From contig NZ_VICC01000006.1 in NCBI RefSeq assembly GCF_006546825.1, positions 668,873 to 732,872 on the forward strand: DNA of 64,000 bases, given 5' to 3'. Every line of letters begins with the position of its first letter. The first letter of the stretch is position 1. The stretch comes from Actinomyces oris. GTDB taxonomy: Bacteria; Actinomycetota; Actinomycetes; Actinomycetales; Actinomycetaceae. Shown here in pieces: positions 7,140 to 15,331 of this stretch. The notes beneath the pieces were generated by a model. The model ran no database searches and had not been told where the DNA came from. It saw only the letters and a list, made by a program, of their open reading frames with translations. A program made the translations under genes and the position numbers.

Positions 7140-8915
7140 TCAGCGGTAGAGAGGACCGAAGGTGGCGCAGGCCCGGAAGTCGGCGCTCTCGGGCTCGGCG
7201 GTGCCGAAGGGCACCCAGGCCTTGGGGCGCAGGATCCTCTCACGCTCGACGTTGTGCATGTAGACGGGGATGCGCAGCATCGAGGCCAGGGTGATGAGGT
7301 CGGCGCCGAAGTGCCCATAGCCGGTGGCCGTGTGGTTGGCGCCCCAGTTGGCCATCCAGTCGTAGACGGAGGTGAAGGCGCCCTGGCCGGTCAGGCGCGG
7401 GACGAAGAAGGTCGTCGGCCAGGTCGGGTCGGTGCGGTTGACGATCTGGTCGCGCACATCGTCGGGCAGCTCCACGGTCCAGCCCTCGGAGATCTGGAGG
7501 ACCGGTCCCTGGCCGGCCACGAAGTTCAGGCGGGTCGCGGTGACGGGCATGCCGCCGGCGGTGGTGAAGTGCGTGGAGAAGCCGCCTCCGGGGAAGTACT
7601 CGCGGGTGGCGGCGTGGAAGGTGGAGGCCTTCAGATCCGCCTCGATGTCCGCCTCGGTGATCTCCCACCAGTGCTTGATGATGGGGTTGCCCTCGGCGTC
7701 CTTCTCCTCGCCGGTGGCGTTGAGGGTGGTGGCCCCGGAGTTGCGCAGGTCGATGAAGCCGTTCTCGGCGCGTCCCTCGAGCTTGTAGCCGGTGACCCGC
7801 TCAACGGCCTCGGGACTCCAGTAGGTGCGCACGTCGCTGAAGAGCTGGGGACGGTGAGTCAGGACGGAGTTGAAGAGCATGGCCACGGCGTTGCCGGCGT
7901 CACCCTCCGTGGCGAAGACCTTCTCGGGCCGCTTGCCGTTCCAGTCGAAGGTGGTGTTGAGGAAGGTCTCGAGGATGTCGCCGTTGGGCTTGTAGTCGGT
8001 CCACTGACGCTGCCCCTGGAAGCCCGCCGCGATGGCGTCGTGCCCCTCGGCCTCCTCGACGAAGCCCAGCTCGGCCAGGGCGGGGTTGCCCTCCATGAGG
8101 TCGCGGCCGATGAGGAGCATCTTGATGCAGTAGTCGAACTGCTCGTCATACTCCTCCTGGGTGAAGCGGTTGGCCTCGGGGTTGCGGTTCTCCCCGATGG
8201 TGAGGTGCTCCCGGGCCCAGGCCAGGGCGGTCTCGTACTCCTGGTGGTCGTAGATGCCGTGGGCGATACGGCGGTCGATCTCGATCATGTCGATGTACTC
8301 GGCCCTCATGCCCAGGTAGTCGACGAAGAACTGCTCGGGAACGCGGCAGCCGGCGATCCCCATGGAGACGGTTCCGATCGAGAGGTAGCTGCGCCCCTTC
8401 ATGAGGCCGACCCCCAGGGCGGCGCGAGCGTAGCGCAGGATGTTCTCGACGACGTCGTCGGTCAGGCCCGAGTCGTCGGCGTCCTGCACGTCGTGGCCGT
8501 AGATGCCGAAGCAGGGGATGCCCAGCATGTTGTAGGCGGCGGCCGCGGCGGCCAGGGTCACGGCCCCGGGGCGCTCGGTGCCGTTGAAGCCCCAGATGGC
8601 GTGCGGGATGGAGGGGTCGAGGTCGAGGACCTCGGTGATGTAGTTCCAGGAGGCGGTGACGGTCAGGTCGGCGCACACGTTCTCGGTGCGGAACTGCTCC
8701 TTGCAGCGGTTGGCCTCGGCCACGCCTCCGATCGCGGTCTCGGAGATGACGCAGCGCACCGGGCTGCCGTCGGGGTAAGTCAGGCGCGAGGAGATGAGCT
8801 CGGCGACATCCTTGGCCAGCTGAGCGGTCTTGTCCTCGAGGGACTCCCTCACGCCACGACGACGTCCGTCAATGAGGGGACGGATTCCGATGGCGGGGTA
8901 GGACGCAGCGGACAT
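7140..8915 (-). CDS. fucI: L-fucose isomerase
   Basis: Manganese-dependent aldose-ketose isomerase converting L-fucose to L-fuculose; its 591 residues equal the E. coli enzyme. Characteristic blocks include SYLSIGTVSMGIAG followed by YLGMRAEYIDMIEIDRRI, which carries a metal-binding Glu; WGFNGTERPG; and the C-terminal GHFGADLITLASMLRIPVYMHNVER. I chose ATG at 8915 because GAAAGGAAA precedes it and homology starts there; an in-frame upstream ATG would run through the promoter region. It is the first gene of the minus-strand fucI-kinase-fucU-fucP operon and divergent from fucA. Confidence 0.96.
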   Translation of the reverse strand: MSAASYPAIGIRPLIDGRRRGVRESLEDKTAQLAKDVAELISSRLTYPDGSPVRCVISETAIGGVAEANRCKEQFRTENVCADLTVTASWNYITEVLDLDPSIPHAIWGFNGTERPGAVTLAAAAAAYNMLGIPCFGIYGHDVQDADDSGLTDDVVENILRYARAALGVGLMKGRSYLSIGTVSMGIAGCRVPEQFFVDYLGMRAEYIDMIEIDRRIAHGIYDHQEYETALAWAREHLTIGENRNPEANRFTQEEYDEQFDYCIKMLLIGRDLMEGNPALAELGFVEEAEGHDAIAAGFQGQRQWTDYKPNGDILETFLNTTFDWNGKRPEKVFATEGDAGNAVAMLFNSVLTHRPQLFSDVRTYWSPEAVERVTGYKLEGRAENGFIDLRNSGATTLNATGEEKDAEGNPIIKHWWEITEADIEADLKASTFHAATREYFPGGGFSTHFTTAGGMPVTATRLNFVAGQGPVLQISEGWTVELPDDVRDQIVNRTDPTWPTTFFVPRLTGQGAFTSVYDWMANWGANHTATGYGHFGADLITLASMLRIPVYMHNVERERILRPKAWVPFGTAEPESADFRACATFGPLYR

Positions 8916-8960
8916 GGCAAGTTTCCTTTCACTGGGCGACGATGACCAGGACCCACGTCG

Positions 8961-8976
8961 ATGTGAGCGCAAACAT
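8961..8976. promoter_or_regulatory. Operator 1, LacI-type palindrome at the fucI promoter
   Basis: ATGTGAGCGCAAACAT has dyad symmetry (ATGT-GA-GCGC-AA-ACAT). It matches operator 2 at 14 of 16 positions. It overlaps the expected transcription start of the fucI operon. A central CG within a GCGC core is typical of LacI-family operators. Confidence 0.65.
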
Positions 8977-9006
8977 AGGATGCCCCTGACCGAACGGTCA
9001 TGTCAA
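8977..9006 (-). promoter_or_regulatory. Probable fucI operon promoter
   Basis: On the minus strand a perfect TTGACA (9006-9001) is followed after 18 bases by CATCCT (8982-8977), a weak -10. The spacer is almost filled by a palindrome. The -10 assignment is tentative. Confidence 0.45.
8987..9000. promoter_or_regulatory. Second palindrome in the fucI promoter spacer
   Basis: TGACCGAACGGTCA consists of perfect 6-base arms around AA. It resembles operators of TetR-family regulators and does not resemble the two LacI-type operators beside it. It lies between the TTGACA and the putative -10 of the fucI promoter. No TetR gene is present in the window. Confidence 0.5.
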
Positions 9007-9036
9007 GCATGAAAACAGAAACGCGAAATCGTAGAC

Positions 9037-9052
9037 ATGAGAGCGCCAACAT
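9037..9052. promoter_or_regulatory. Operator 2, LacI-type palindrome upstream of fucA
   Basis: ATGAGAGCGCCAACAT is the second copy of the 16-bp operator, 76 bases from the first (start to start). It lies 71 bases before the fucA start codon, near where fucA transcription would begin. Confidence 0.62.
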
Positions 9053-9123
9053 GAGACGATGCCTCGGTACCACTTCTGACGCAACGGGGCGCGCAGCGGT
9101 ACGCCCCGGGGAAAGAGCCCATC

Positions 9124-9792
9124 ATGCTTCTCAACGACGCTCGACAGCAGATCGCCGATGCCTGCTCCCACTTGTCCGACGACGGCCTGGTCATCGGCAC
9201 CGCCGGCAACTTGTCCGTTCGGGAGGGGGACCTGGTCGCCATCACCCCCTCGGGGCTGCCCTACCAGGAGATGCGCCCCGACCTGGTCGCCGTGGTCGAG
9301 TACGCCACCGGCAAGCAGGTCGAGGGGCCGCTCAAGCCCGCCAGCGAGCTGGACCTGCACCTGACCGCGCTGCGGGCGACCGGACAGATGTCGGTCGTGC
9401 ACACCCACTCCTATGCGGCCACTACCGTGGCCAGCCTCGAGGGCGTAAGCGCGCTCCCGGCCGTGCACTACTACATCTGCATGTTCGGCGGCAGCGACGT
9501 GCGAGTGGCCGACTACGCCATCTACGGCTCCCCCGAGCTGGCCGCCACTGTCGCCAAGGCCCTCAAGGGACGCACCGCGGCCCTCATGAGCAACCACGGA
9601 TCCGTGGTGACCGGCCCGGACCTGGCCTCCACCTACGTCCTGGCCCAGGAACTGGAGTGGGTCTGCGAGCTCTATCTGCGCACGCTCGCCGTCGGCACCC
9701 CCAAGATCCTCACCGACGAGCAGATCGAGGCGGTCGCGTGCAAGATCCGGGACACCGGCTACGGTCAGCACGCCCCAGCCGAGGAGGGCTGA
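9124..9792 (+). CDS. fucA: L-fuculose-1-phosphate aldolase (class II)
   Basis: Zinc-dependent aldolase splitting L-fuculose 1-phosphate into dihydroxyacetone phosphate and L-lactaldehyde. The 222 residues fit FucA (E. coli 215) rather than RhaD (274). Catalytic Glu75 lies in KPASELDLH, zinc ligands His93 and His95 in VVHTHSYA, and the third ligand His158 in MSNHGS. The phosphate-binding GTAGNLSVR block is at residues 25-33. GGGGAAAGAG precedes ATG. It is transcribed divergently from the rest of the pathway and lies 50 bases before rsmD. No lactaldehyde reductase or dehydrogenase is seen nearby. Confidence 0.95.
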   Translation: MLLNDARQQIADACSHLSDDGLVIGTAGNLSVREGDLVAITPSGLPYQEMRPDLVAVVEYATGKQVEGPLKPASELDLHLTALRATGQMSVVHTHSYAATTVASLEGVSALPAVHYYICMFGGSDVRVADYAIYGSPELAATVAKALKGRTAALMSNHGSVVTGPDLASTYVLAQELEWVCELYLRTLAVGTPKILTDEQIEAVACKIRDTGYGQHAPAEEG

Positions 9793-9829
9793 GCGCCGCG
9801 GCCACAGGGGACGCGGCCTGCCGGCCGGG

Positions 9830-9842
9830 TAGGGTCTTCCCC
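9830..9842 (+). promoter_or_regulatory. Leaderless promoter -10 for rsmD
   Basis: TAGGGT at 9830-9835 stands seven bases before the rsmD ATG. No ribosome-binding site is seen. This gives rsmD its own promoter, independent of fucA. Confidence 0.6.
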
Positions 9843-10403
9843 ATGACGAGGATCGTGGCCGGAACCGTGGGCGGACGCAGGATCGAGGTGCCCCGGTCCG
9901 GGACGCGCCCCACCTCCGAGCGCGTCCGCGAGGCTCTTTTCGCCCGCCTGGATCACTACGGGGTGCTCGACGGCGCCCGGGTGCTGGATCTGTGCGCAGG
10001 TTCCGGCGCCTTGGGCCTGGAGGCCGCGAGCCGGGGAGCCGGCGAGGTCACGCTCGTGGACTCCTCGCGCGGTGCGTCGCAGACCTGCCGACGCAACATC
10101 CGCTCACTGGGCCTGAGTGGGGTATCGGCGGTGACCGCGAAGGCGGCCGCCTTCCTGGCAGGCCCGGCGGGCGCTCCGGCGGACCTGGTGCTGATCGATC
10201 CTCCCTACGAGCTGAGCGAGGAGGAGCTCACCGCGATCCTCACTGCCCTGGTCCGCAGCGAGGATCCGTGGCTGGCGCCGCGCGCCGTCGTCGTCGTCGA
10301 GCGTTCGACGCGCTCACCGGAACCCACCTGGCCGGCGGGGCTGGAGCGCTTCGCGGACAAGCGGTACGGCGAGACCACGATCTGGTTCGCCGAACCGGCC
10401 TGA
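9843..10403 (+). CDS. rsmD: 16S rRNA (guanine966-N2)-methyltransferase
   Basis: A 186-residue S-adenosylmethionine-dependent methyltransferase acting on G966 of 16S rRNA. It opens with MTRIVAGTVGGRRIEVPRSG and TRPTSERVREALFARL, both family hallmarks. The SAM site VLDLCAGSGALGLEAASRGA is at residues 47-66 and the catalytic DPPY tetrad at about residues 120-123. The open frame runs much further upstream through fucA in another frame, but homology starts exactly at ATG 9843. It is convergent with recG, and usually neighbours coaD, which here lies 7 kb away. Confidence 0.94.
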   Translation: MTRIVAGTVGGRRIEVPRSGTRPTSERVREALFARLDHYGVLDGARVLDLCAGSGALGLEAASRGAGEVTLVDSSRGASQTCRRNIRSLGLSGVSAVTAKAAAFLAGPAGAPADLVLIDPPYELSEEELTAILTALVRSEDPWLAPRAVVVVERSTRSPEPTWPAGLERFADKRYGETTIWFAEPA

Positions 10404-10422
10404 GCCGGGGACGCTCCTCGGC
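10404..10422. terminator. Weak stem-loop between convergent rsmD and recG
   Basis: GCCGGGG (10404-10410) can pair with CCTCGGC (10416-10422), with one G-T pair, around ACGCT. It has no T-run on either side. It is the only hairpin in the 34-base gap. Confidence 0.3.
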
Positions 10423-10437
10423 CCTCACCCTGGTGCC

Positions 10438-12765
10438 TCAGGCTCTTTCGAGGAAGGCCTGGGACTCCTCATCGAGACGCTCGACAATCGCTGCGGCCAG
10501 GGCCCGGTGGTCGCTCAGCTGAGGATCGGCGGCCACGATCCGCTCGGCCTGACGCCTCGCGGTGGCGATGAGGCGGGCATCGCGGGTCACGCGCAGCAGG
10601 TCCAGCCCGGAGGTGCGCCCCGACTGCGAGGCCCCCAGGACGTCACCTTCGCTGCGCAGCTCGAGGTCGGCCTCGGCCAGCGCGAATCCGTCCGTGGTGG
10701 AGGCGAAGGCCTTGAGCCGGTGGAAGGCGATGGAGCCGACCTCCGCACCGGTGACCGCCACGCACAGGGACGGCCTGCTGCCACGCCCGACCCGCCCGCG
10801 CAGCTGGTGGAGCTGGGACAGTCCGAAGCGCTCGGCGTCCAGGATGACCATCATCGAGGCCTCGGGTACGTCCACCCCCACCTCGATGACGGTGGTGGAC
10901 ACCAGGACCGGGGTGTTGCCCGAGGCGAAGTCGGCCATGGCGGCCGCCTTGTCCTCACCACTCATGCGTCCAGTGAGGACCCCGACGCCGATGCCCCCCA
11001 GAGCGGGCTCGCCGGCCAGTCGCTGCCTCCAGTCCTCGACGGCGGCCAGCGGGCGGTCGGGATGCGAACTGTTCCCCTGCTCCGCGAGCGCCTCCTGCTT
11101 CGGCCCGTCATCGGTCTCGACAGCCGCCGCGCCGTCCATCGGCGCCTGCCGGGGCTCGTCGTCGACCTCGATCCGTGGGCACACGACGTAGACCCGCCCC
11201 CCGGAGGCGACCTCCTTGGCGGCACGCCGCCAGATGCCCTCCACCCAGGAGGTGCGCGACCACGGGACGAGGTGAGTGGGTACAGCGCTGCGCCCGGCGG
11301 GCAGCTCGTCCAGGACGGAGGTGGCCAGGTCTCCGAAGACCGTCATGGCGATGGTGCGCGGGATCGGGGTGGCGGTCATGACCAGGAGGTGGGGCGTGTG
11401 GGTCTGTCCAGTGGCCGGGTCGATCAGACCGCCGCGCTCGCGCAGGGCGTCGCGCTGGGCGACGCCGAAACGGTGCTGCTCATCGACGACGACCAGGCCG
11501 AGGAAGGGGATCTGCACCGTGTCGGACAGCAGGGCGTGGGTACCCACGACGATCGCCGGCTCACCGGCGGCCAGATCGGTGAGGATCCGACGGCGCTGAG
11601 CGGCGAGGGTGGAGCCGGTCAGCAGGTGGACGCAGGTGGCGCGTTCGGCGCCGCCAAGCATCCCGAGGCGGGCCATGGGCCCCAGGACCGCCTCCAGTGA
11701 GGAGTGGTGCTGGGCGGCGAGGACCTCGGTGGGGGCCAGGAGGGCGGCCTGCCCGCCACCTCCGACCACCTGGAGCATGGCGCGCAAGGCCACGAGGGTC
11801 TTACCGCTTCCCACGTCGCCCTGAAGAAGGCGCTGCATGGGAACGGTGCGGGCCAGGTCGGCGGAGATCTCCTCACCGACCCGCTTCTGCCCGGCGGTCA
11901 GGTCGTAGGGCAGGCGGGCGTCGAGGTCCACTCTCAGGGAGCCCTCCGCCTCCGGGACGGGCCAGGCGACCGCGGTGCATGTCGCCTCATGATGGGCTCG
12001 ACGCTGGGCCAGGGCGACCTGCAGGATGAGGGCCTCCTCGTGGCGCAGCCGTTTCCGGGCAGCTTTCCACTGCCCGGAGTCCTCGGGCCGGTGCACCCAG
12101 CGGTAGGCGGTGTAGGCGTCGACCAGCTCCGCCTCGCGCCGCAGCTCCTCGGGGAGGGGGTCGGCGACGTCGCCCGGCTCCAGCTGGTCCAGGACGCTGC
12201 GCACCGCCTTGGCCACCAGCCAGGACGGGAGGGCCTCCGTGCCGGGGTAGATGGGCATGGGTCGGGCCAGCAGGGCCGCGCGCTCGTCCTCATCGAGCTC
12301 GTCGAGGACGTACAGGCGCGGGTTGGACAGCTGCTTGCGTCCACGGTGGAGTCCCACCTTGCCGCTGAGCAGGACGGTGGTTCCGGGGGCCAGCTGAGCG
12401 GCTCGGGCGCGCATCTGGCCGGCCGCACCGAACTGGACGAGGTCCATGGTGGAGGCGCCGTCGGTGACGGTGGCCTCCATGAGGGCCGGGACCCGTCCGG
12501 AGCGGGTGCGCCGGGAGGAGGCGCGCACGACCTGGGCCTGGATGGTGGCCTGCTCGCCCTCGACGAGGGTGCGCATATCGGTCAGCTCCCCCCAGGTGTC
12601 GTAGCGCCGGGGCAGCAGGCGCAGCAGATCCGCCCCGGTCTCCACCCCCTGCTTGGCGAGCTGTGCGGCCGTGCGCTTGCCCACGAGCCGGGTCACGGGA
12701 CGCTCGAGCAGGCCGACGCTGCCAGGACGGGGCGTGCAGGGTGAGCGATCAGACGAGCCGGACAC
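10438..12765 (-). CDS. recG: ATP-dependent DNA helicase RecG
   Basis: Branch-migration helicase that remodels stalled forks and Holliday junctions. Residues 1-150 form the wedge/OB-fold domain, followed by the superfamily 2 motor: Walker A GDVGSGKT at 316-323, DEQHRFG at 428-434, TATPIPRT near 464, and the C-terminal RGRVGRG motif. Length is 775 residues against about 700 in E. coli; a hydrophilic stretch of about 40 residues at 533-575 is inserted in the second motor lobe. GTG at 12765 lies six bases after TAGGGT with no Shine-Dalgarno, so it may have a leaderless mRNA despite following the DhaL-domain gene by 95 bases. Confidence 0.95.
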   Translation of the reverse strand: MSGSSDRSPCTPRPGSVGLLERPVTRLVGKRTAAQLAKQGVETGADLLRLLPRRYDTWGELTDMRTLVEGEQATIQAQVVRASSRRTRSGRVPALMEATVTDGASTMDLVQFGAAGQMRARAAQLAPGTTVLLSGKVGLHRGRKQLSNPRLYVLDELDEDERAALLARPMPIYPGTEALPSWLVAKAVRSVLDQLEPGDVADPLPEELRREAELVDAYTAYRWVHRPEDSGQWKAARKRLRHEEALILQVALAQRRAHHEATCTAVAWPVPEAEGSLRVDLDARLPYDLTAGQKRVGEEISADLARTVPMQRLLQGDVGSGKTLVALRAMLQVVGGGGQAALLAPTEVLAAQHHSSLEAVLGPMARLGMLGGAERATCVHLLTGSTLAAQRRRILTDLAAGEPAIVVGTHALLSDTVQIPFLGLVVVDEQHRFGVAQRDALRERGGLIDPATGQTHTPHLLVMTATPIPRTIAMTVFGDLATSVLDELPAGRSAVPTHLVPWSRTSWVEGIWRRAAKEVASGGRVYVVCPRIEVDDEPRQAPMDGAAAVETDDGPKQEALAEQGNSSHPDRPLAAVEDWRQRLAGEPALGGIGVGVLTGRMSGEDKAAAMADFASGNTPVLVSTTVIEVGVDVPEASMMVILDAERFGLSQLHQLRGRVGRGSRPSLCVAVTGAEVGSIAFHRLKAFASTTDGFALAEADLELRSEGDVLGASQSGRTSGLDLLRVTRDARLIATARRQAERIVAADPQLSDHRALAAAIVERLDEESQAFLERA

Positions 12766-12777
12766 GGCCCCACCCTA
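12766..12777 (-). promoter_or_regulatory. Leaderless promoter -10 for recG
   Basis: TAGGGT (12777-12772) is followed by GGGGCC and the recG GTG. The G-rich spacer could be mistaken for a ribosome-binding site but is too close to the start to act as one. Confidence 0.5.
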
Positions 12778-12860
12778 TGACGAAGAAGCCTGGGAGCCCT
12801 TCATGACCCGAGGCGCTTGCATATGCGGGCGCCTCGAGGCATGGCAGCACGCAGAGAGGG

Positions 12861-14813
12861 CTACTCGATGGCGATGAGGACGTCGGGGTGCTCCTGGCCG
12901 CCGGCATGGACAGCGACCTCCACGTCCTCGCCGACCACGTGCCCCCGGGCCCCCACCGCCGCGCTGGCGGCCAGGGCACCGACGTCGCGGCCGGCATTGC
13001 GGCCGGTGATGACGGTGAGCAGCTCATCGGAGGGCCGCAGCGCCGAGGCCACGGCGCGAGCCACGGCCTCACCGTCGGCCTGGGCCCCGTTGAGGGCGAT
13101 GGTGCGCAACCCCGCGGCGGCGCTCCAGGCGCGGCGGGCCAGCTCGGCCAGCTCTGCCTCCTCGCCCCTGCCGGCAAGGGCCACCGCGGCGGCCAGGACC
13201 CGGGCCTCGTCGTCGGTGTCGCATACGAGGAGCTGAATGCCCTCGGCCTCATAACGCTCCGAGGACACCCCGGCGCGGGCGGTCTCTCGAGCGGCGCCCG
13301 TCTTGCGGGTGGTACCCACCGGAGGGCGGACGGTGGAGACGGCGGAGCGGGCCGCCAGGAAGCGGGCGGCATCGTGGGCCGCCTCGGTGCAGGCGGCGTC
13401 ACAGGGCAGCACGATGACCTGGGAGGACCCCAGGTCCGCTGCGGCACGGGCGATCCCCTCCCGGTCCGGGTTGAGGACGACGGCGGCGTCGGAGCGGGCG
13501 AGCTGCTCGATGAGCCCGGGAGCCCGGGTACAGGCGATGACACCGACACCGGACTGCCGTGAGCGCACGGCCAGATGCGGGGCCTGCGCCGGTGCGGGAC
13601 GGGGAGCGGCCGCCTGGGAGGGATGCATGCGCACCGACTGCGCCTTGCGCTCGGCCCGGCGCGCGGCCAGGCGCTCGAAGGAGACCACGTGCCCCGTGGG
13701 GTCCGAGTCGAACGCCTCCCACGGAGAGGGCGGCTCGTCCGTGGGGCTCACCAGGGCTGTGGGGTGGAGGTGGTGGATGCAGATCTGCCGGGCACGGCCC
13801 GCGTGCGGCAGAGCGGCACGCGGAGTGTCAGTGTGGACGTGGACCTGGTAGAGGCCCACCCCCAGGGCGTCCGGGGTGCCGACGACGCCCACCGAGTCGC
13901 CGATGCGCTCCAGATCCCGACGCAGCTGACCGGCCTGGACTGCAGTCGCCTCCAGCAGATACATCACCTCGAACTCGCCGGTGGACATGCCCAAGGGCTC
14001 GGGACCGACGCTGTGCGGAACCCCGCCGGCGGCCAGGTCGGTGAGCATCTGGCGGGCGACGGCGGTGTAGGGGGCGTGCTCGTCGGCGTCCTCGTGGCCC
14101 TGGCGCAGCTCTGGGGCCTCAGTCGCCCCGCGGCCGGCGTCCTGCATCGCGTCGATGGTGTCCGACAGACAGGTCAGCAGCAGCATGAAGGCCGCTCCCC
14201 CGGCATCCACCGGGCCGTGTCCGAGGCCGGAGGTCTCCACAACGGACTCCTGGGCGCCGAAGGCGGCGGCGGCGGCGATGAGGCTCAGGGTGGCGGGCGA
14301 GCTCGCCGTCGCCTCCTCCAGGGCGGAGCGGGCCGCCGTGGCCGCGTCCCGGGCGACCGACAGCAGGGTCCCCGAGACCGGACGGGAGACCGCGGCCCAG
14401 GTGGTGTCCGCCATGGCCTCGTAGACGTGGACAAGCTCGACGGGACGCAGGCCGGTGGGGTCGGGGGCCTCGGCGCAGACATCTGCGAAGGCGGCCAGGG
14501 CCTGGGAGACCAGAAGACCCGAGTTCCCGCGGGCTCCCCGGACGGCGCCGTCAGCTGCGGCCCGGGCCACCTGGGCGGCATCAGCGGCCCGGCCCAGGCG
14601 ATGGAGGGCGTCGGAGGCCGAGCGCAGGGTGAGCAGGACGTTGGTTCCGGTATCCGCGTCCGGCACGGGGAAGACATTGAGGACATCGACCAGATCCCGG
14701 GTCTGATCGGCAACGATCTCCGCCAGCGCGATCCAACGCCGCACTGCGGCCCCCTGCAGCACATGGGCCCCTGAGACAGGGGTAACGGGGCGATGTCCTT
14801 GAGACTGCGCCAT
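12861..14813 (-). CDS. DhaL-domain (DAK2) protein, YloV/FakA-like
   Basis: A 650-residue protein with an N-terminal dihydroxyacetone-kinase-like phosphatase/kinase domain. The Mg-ATP site NVFPVPDADTGTN is at residues 46-58 (Asp52, Asp54, Asn58), and GARGNSGLLVSQ lies near residue 93. The C-terminal half resembles the YloV/FakA extension. FakA-type proteins phosphorylate fatty acids bound to a DegV-family partner; no degV gene is in this window. It is longer than the usual 550 residues through a Ala/Arg/Pro-rich segment around residues 385-425. GGGAGGCGAAG precedes ATG. It sits upstream of recG as in many Actinobacteria. Substrate not proven here. Confidence 0.82.
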   Translation of the reverse strand: MAQSQGHRPVTPVSGAHVLQGAAVRRWIALAEIVADQTRDLVDVLNVFPVPDADTGTNVLLTLRSASDALHRLGRAADAAQVARAAADGAVRGARGNSGLLVSQALAAFADVCAEAPDPTGLRPVELVHVYEAMADTTWAAVSRPVSGTLLSVARDAATAARSALEEATASSPATLSLIAAAAAFGAQESVVETSGLGHGPVDAGGAAFMLLLTCLSDTIDAMQDAGRGATEAPELRQGHEDADEHAPYTAVARQMLTDLAAGGVPHSVGPEPLGMSTGEFEVMYLLEATAVQAGQLRRDLERIGDSVGVVGTPDALGVGLYQVHVHTDTPRAALPHAGRARQICIHHLHPTALVSPTDEPPSPWEAFDSDPTGHVVSFERLAARRAERKAQSVRMHPSQAAAPRPAPAQAPHLAVRSRQSGVGVIACTRAPGLIEQLARSDAAVVLNPDREGIARAAADLGSSQVIVLPCDAACTEAAHDAARFLAARSAVSTVRPPVGTTRKTGAARETARAGVSSERYEAEGIQLLVCDTDDEARVLAAAVALAGRGEEAELAELARRAWSAAAGLRTIALNGAQADGEAVARAVASALRPSDELLTVITGRNAGRDVGALAASAAVGARGHVVGEDVEVAVHAGGQEHPDVLIAIE

Positions 14814-15331
14814 CTTCGCCTCCCCTGGGTCCCGGCTACGACCAGCACACCATGTGTGTCACGCTGTGAACACCTTCTGTTCCATTGCATGATCTGCATA
14901 TGTGCAGGCGTTCAGCGAGCCTGGTTCATGGCTGGGCCGAGCCTTCGGTTTGATATGTGGTTTTAGAGTACCGTCCCAGGCACATTCCTCCCACCGGAGC
15001 GAGGCGCACGGACAAGGACCGTGCTCTCAGCGACGCAGAGCCGAAAGGGCACTCAGGCCACCGGCACGCTGGTCAGGCCGCTACCACCACACCCACCTGA
15101 GACACACGTTCTTTGATCAGTGAGATACAACACACTATCGACTCACTCTACCCTTACTCCTCGGGTTCCATACAGAGCAGCATGTGCCCGAACGCACGCC
15201 AAGGCGGCTTGGGGCGCCGCACACGGGTCCGCTATTGTGTTCGGGTTGCCCGGCGCCCCGCGCCTGGGCGGTAAGACCTGGCGCCAGGCATCAGCCTGAG
15301 CGTTGAAGCATTGAAGATCAGGAGTGAGACC
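14814..15331. other. 518-bp intergenic region between the DhaL-domain gene and rpmB
   Basis: I find no convincing gene in this divergent gap. It is less GC-rich than its surroundings. It contains CTGCA-TATG-TGCAG near 14895, a GTGAG/CTCAC inverted repeat (15120-15146), and the rpmB promoter at its right end. Short open frames on both strands lack homology, ribosome-binding sites and codon bias. A small RNA or long leader cannot be excluded. Confidence 0.5.
15209..15238 (+). promoter_or_regulatory. Probable rpmB promoter
   Basis: TTGGGG (15209-15214), an 18-base spacer and TATTGT (15233-15238). The transcription start would be near 15245, giving a leader of about 85 bases before rpmB. Confidence 0.5.

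Noticed and set aside
6624..8945. A 773-codon open frame on the plus strand antisense to the kinase and fucI genes
   Set aside because: It is a GC-skew shadow with Gly/Val/Ala/Asp-rich sequence and no domain; the opposite strand encodes complete recognised enzymes.
8977..9006. MerR-type promoter at fucI (palindrome within a stretched spacer)
   Set aside because: The palindrome fits the spacer, but the spacer is 18 bases rather than 19-20, the -10 is poor and no MerR gene is nearby, so I kept only a generic TetR-like operator reading.
14902..15123. A 73-codon plus-strand frame in the rpmB upstream gap
   Set aside because: No ribosome-binding site, irregular composition and no recognisable motif; insufficient support for a gene.
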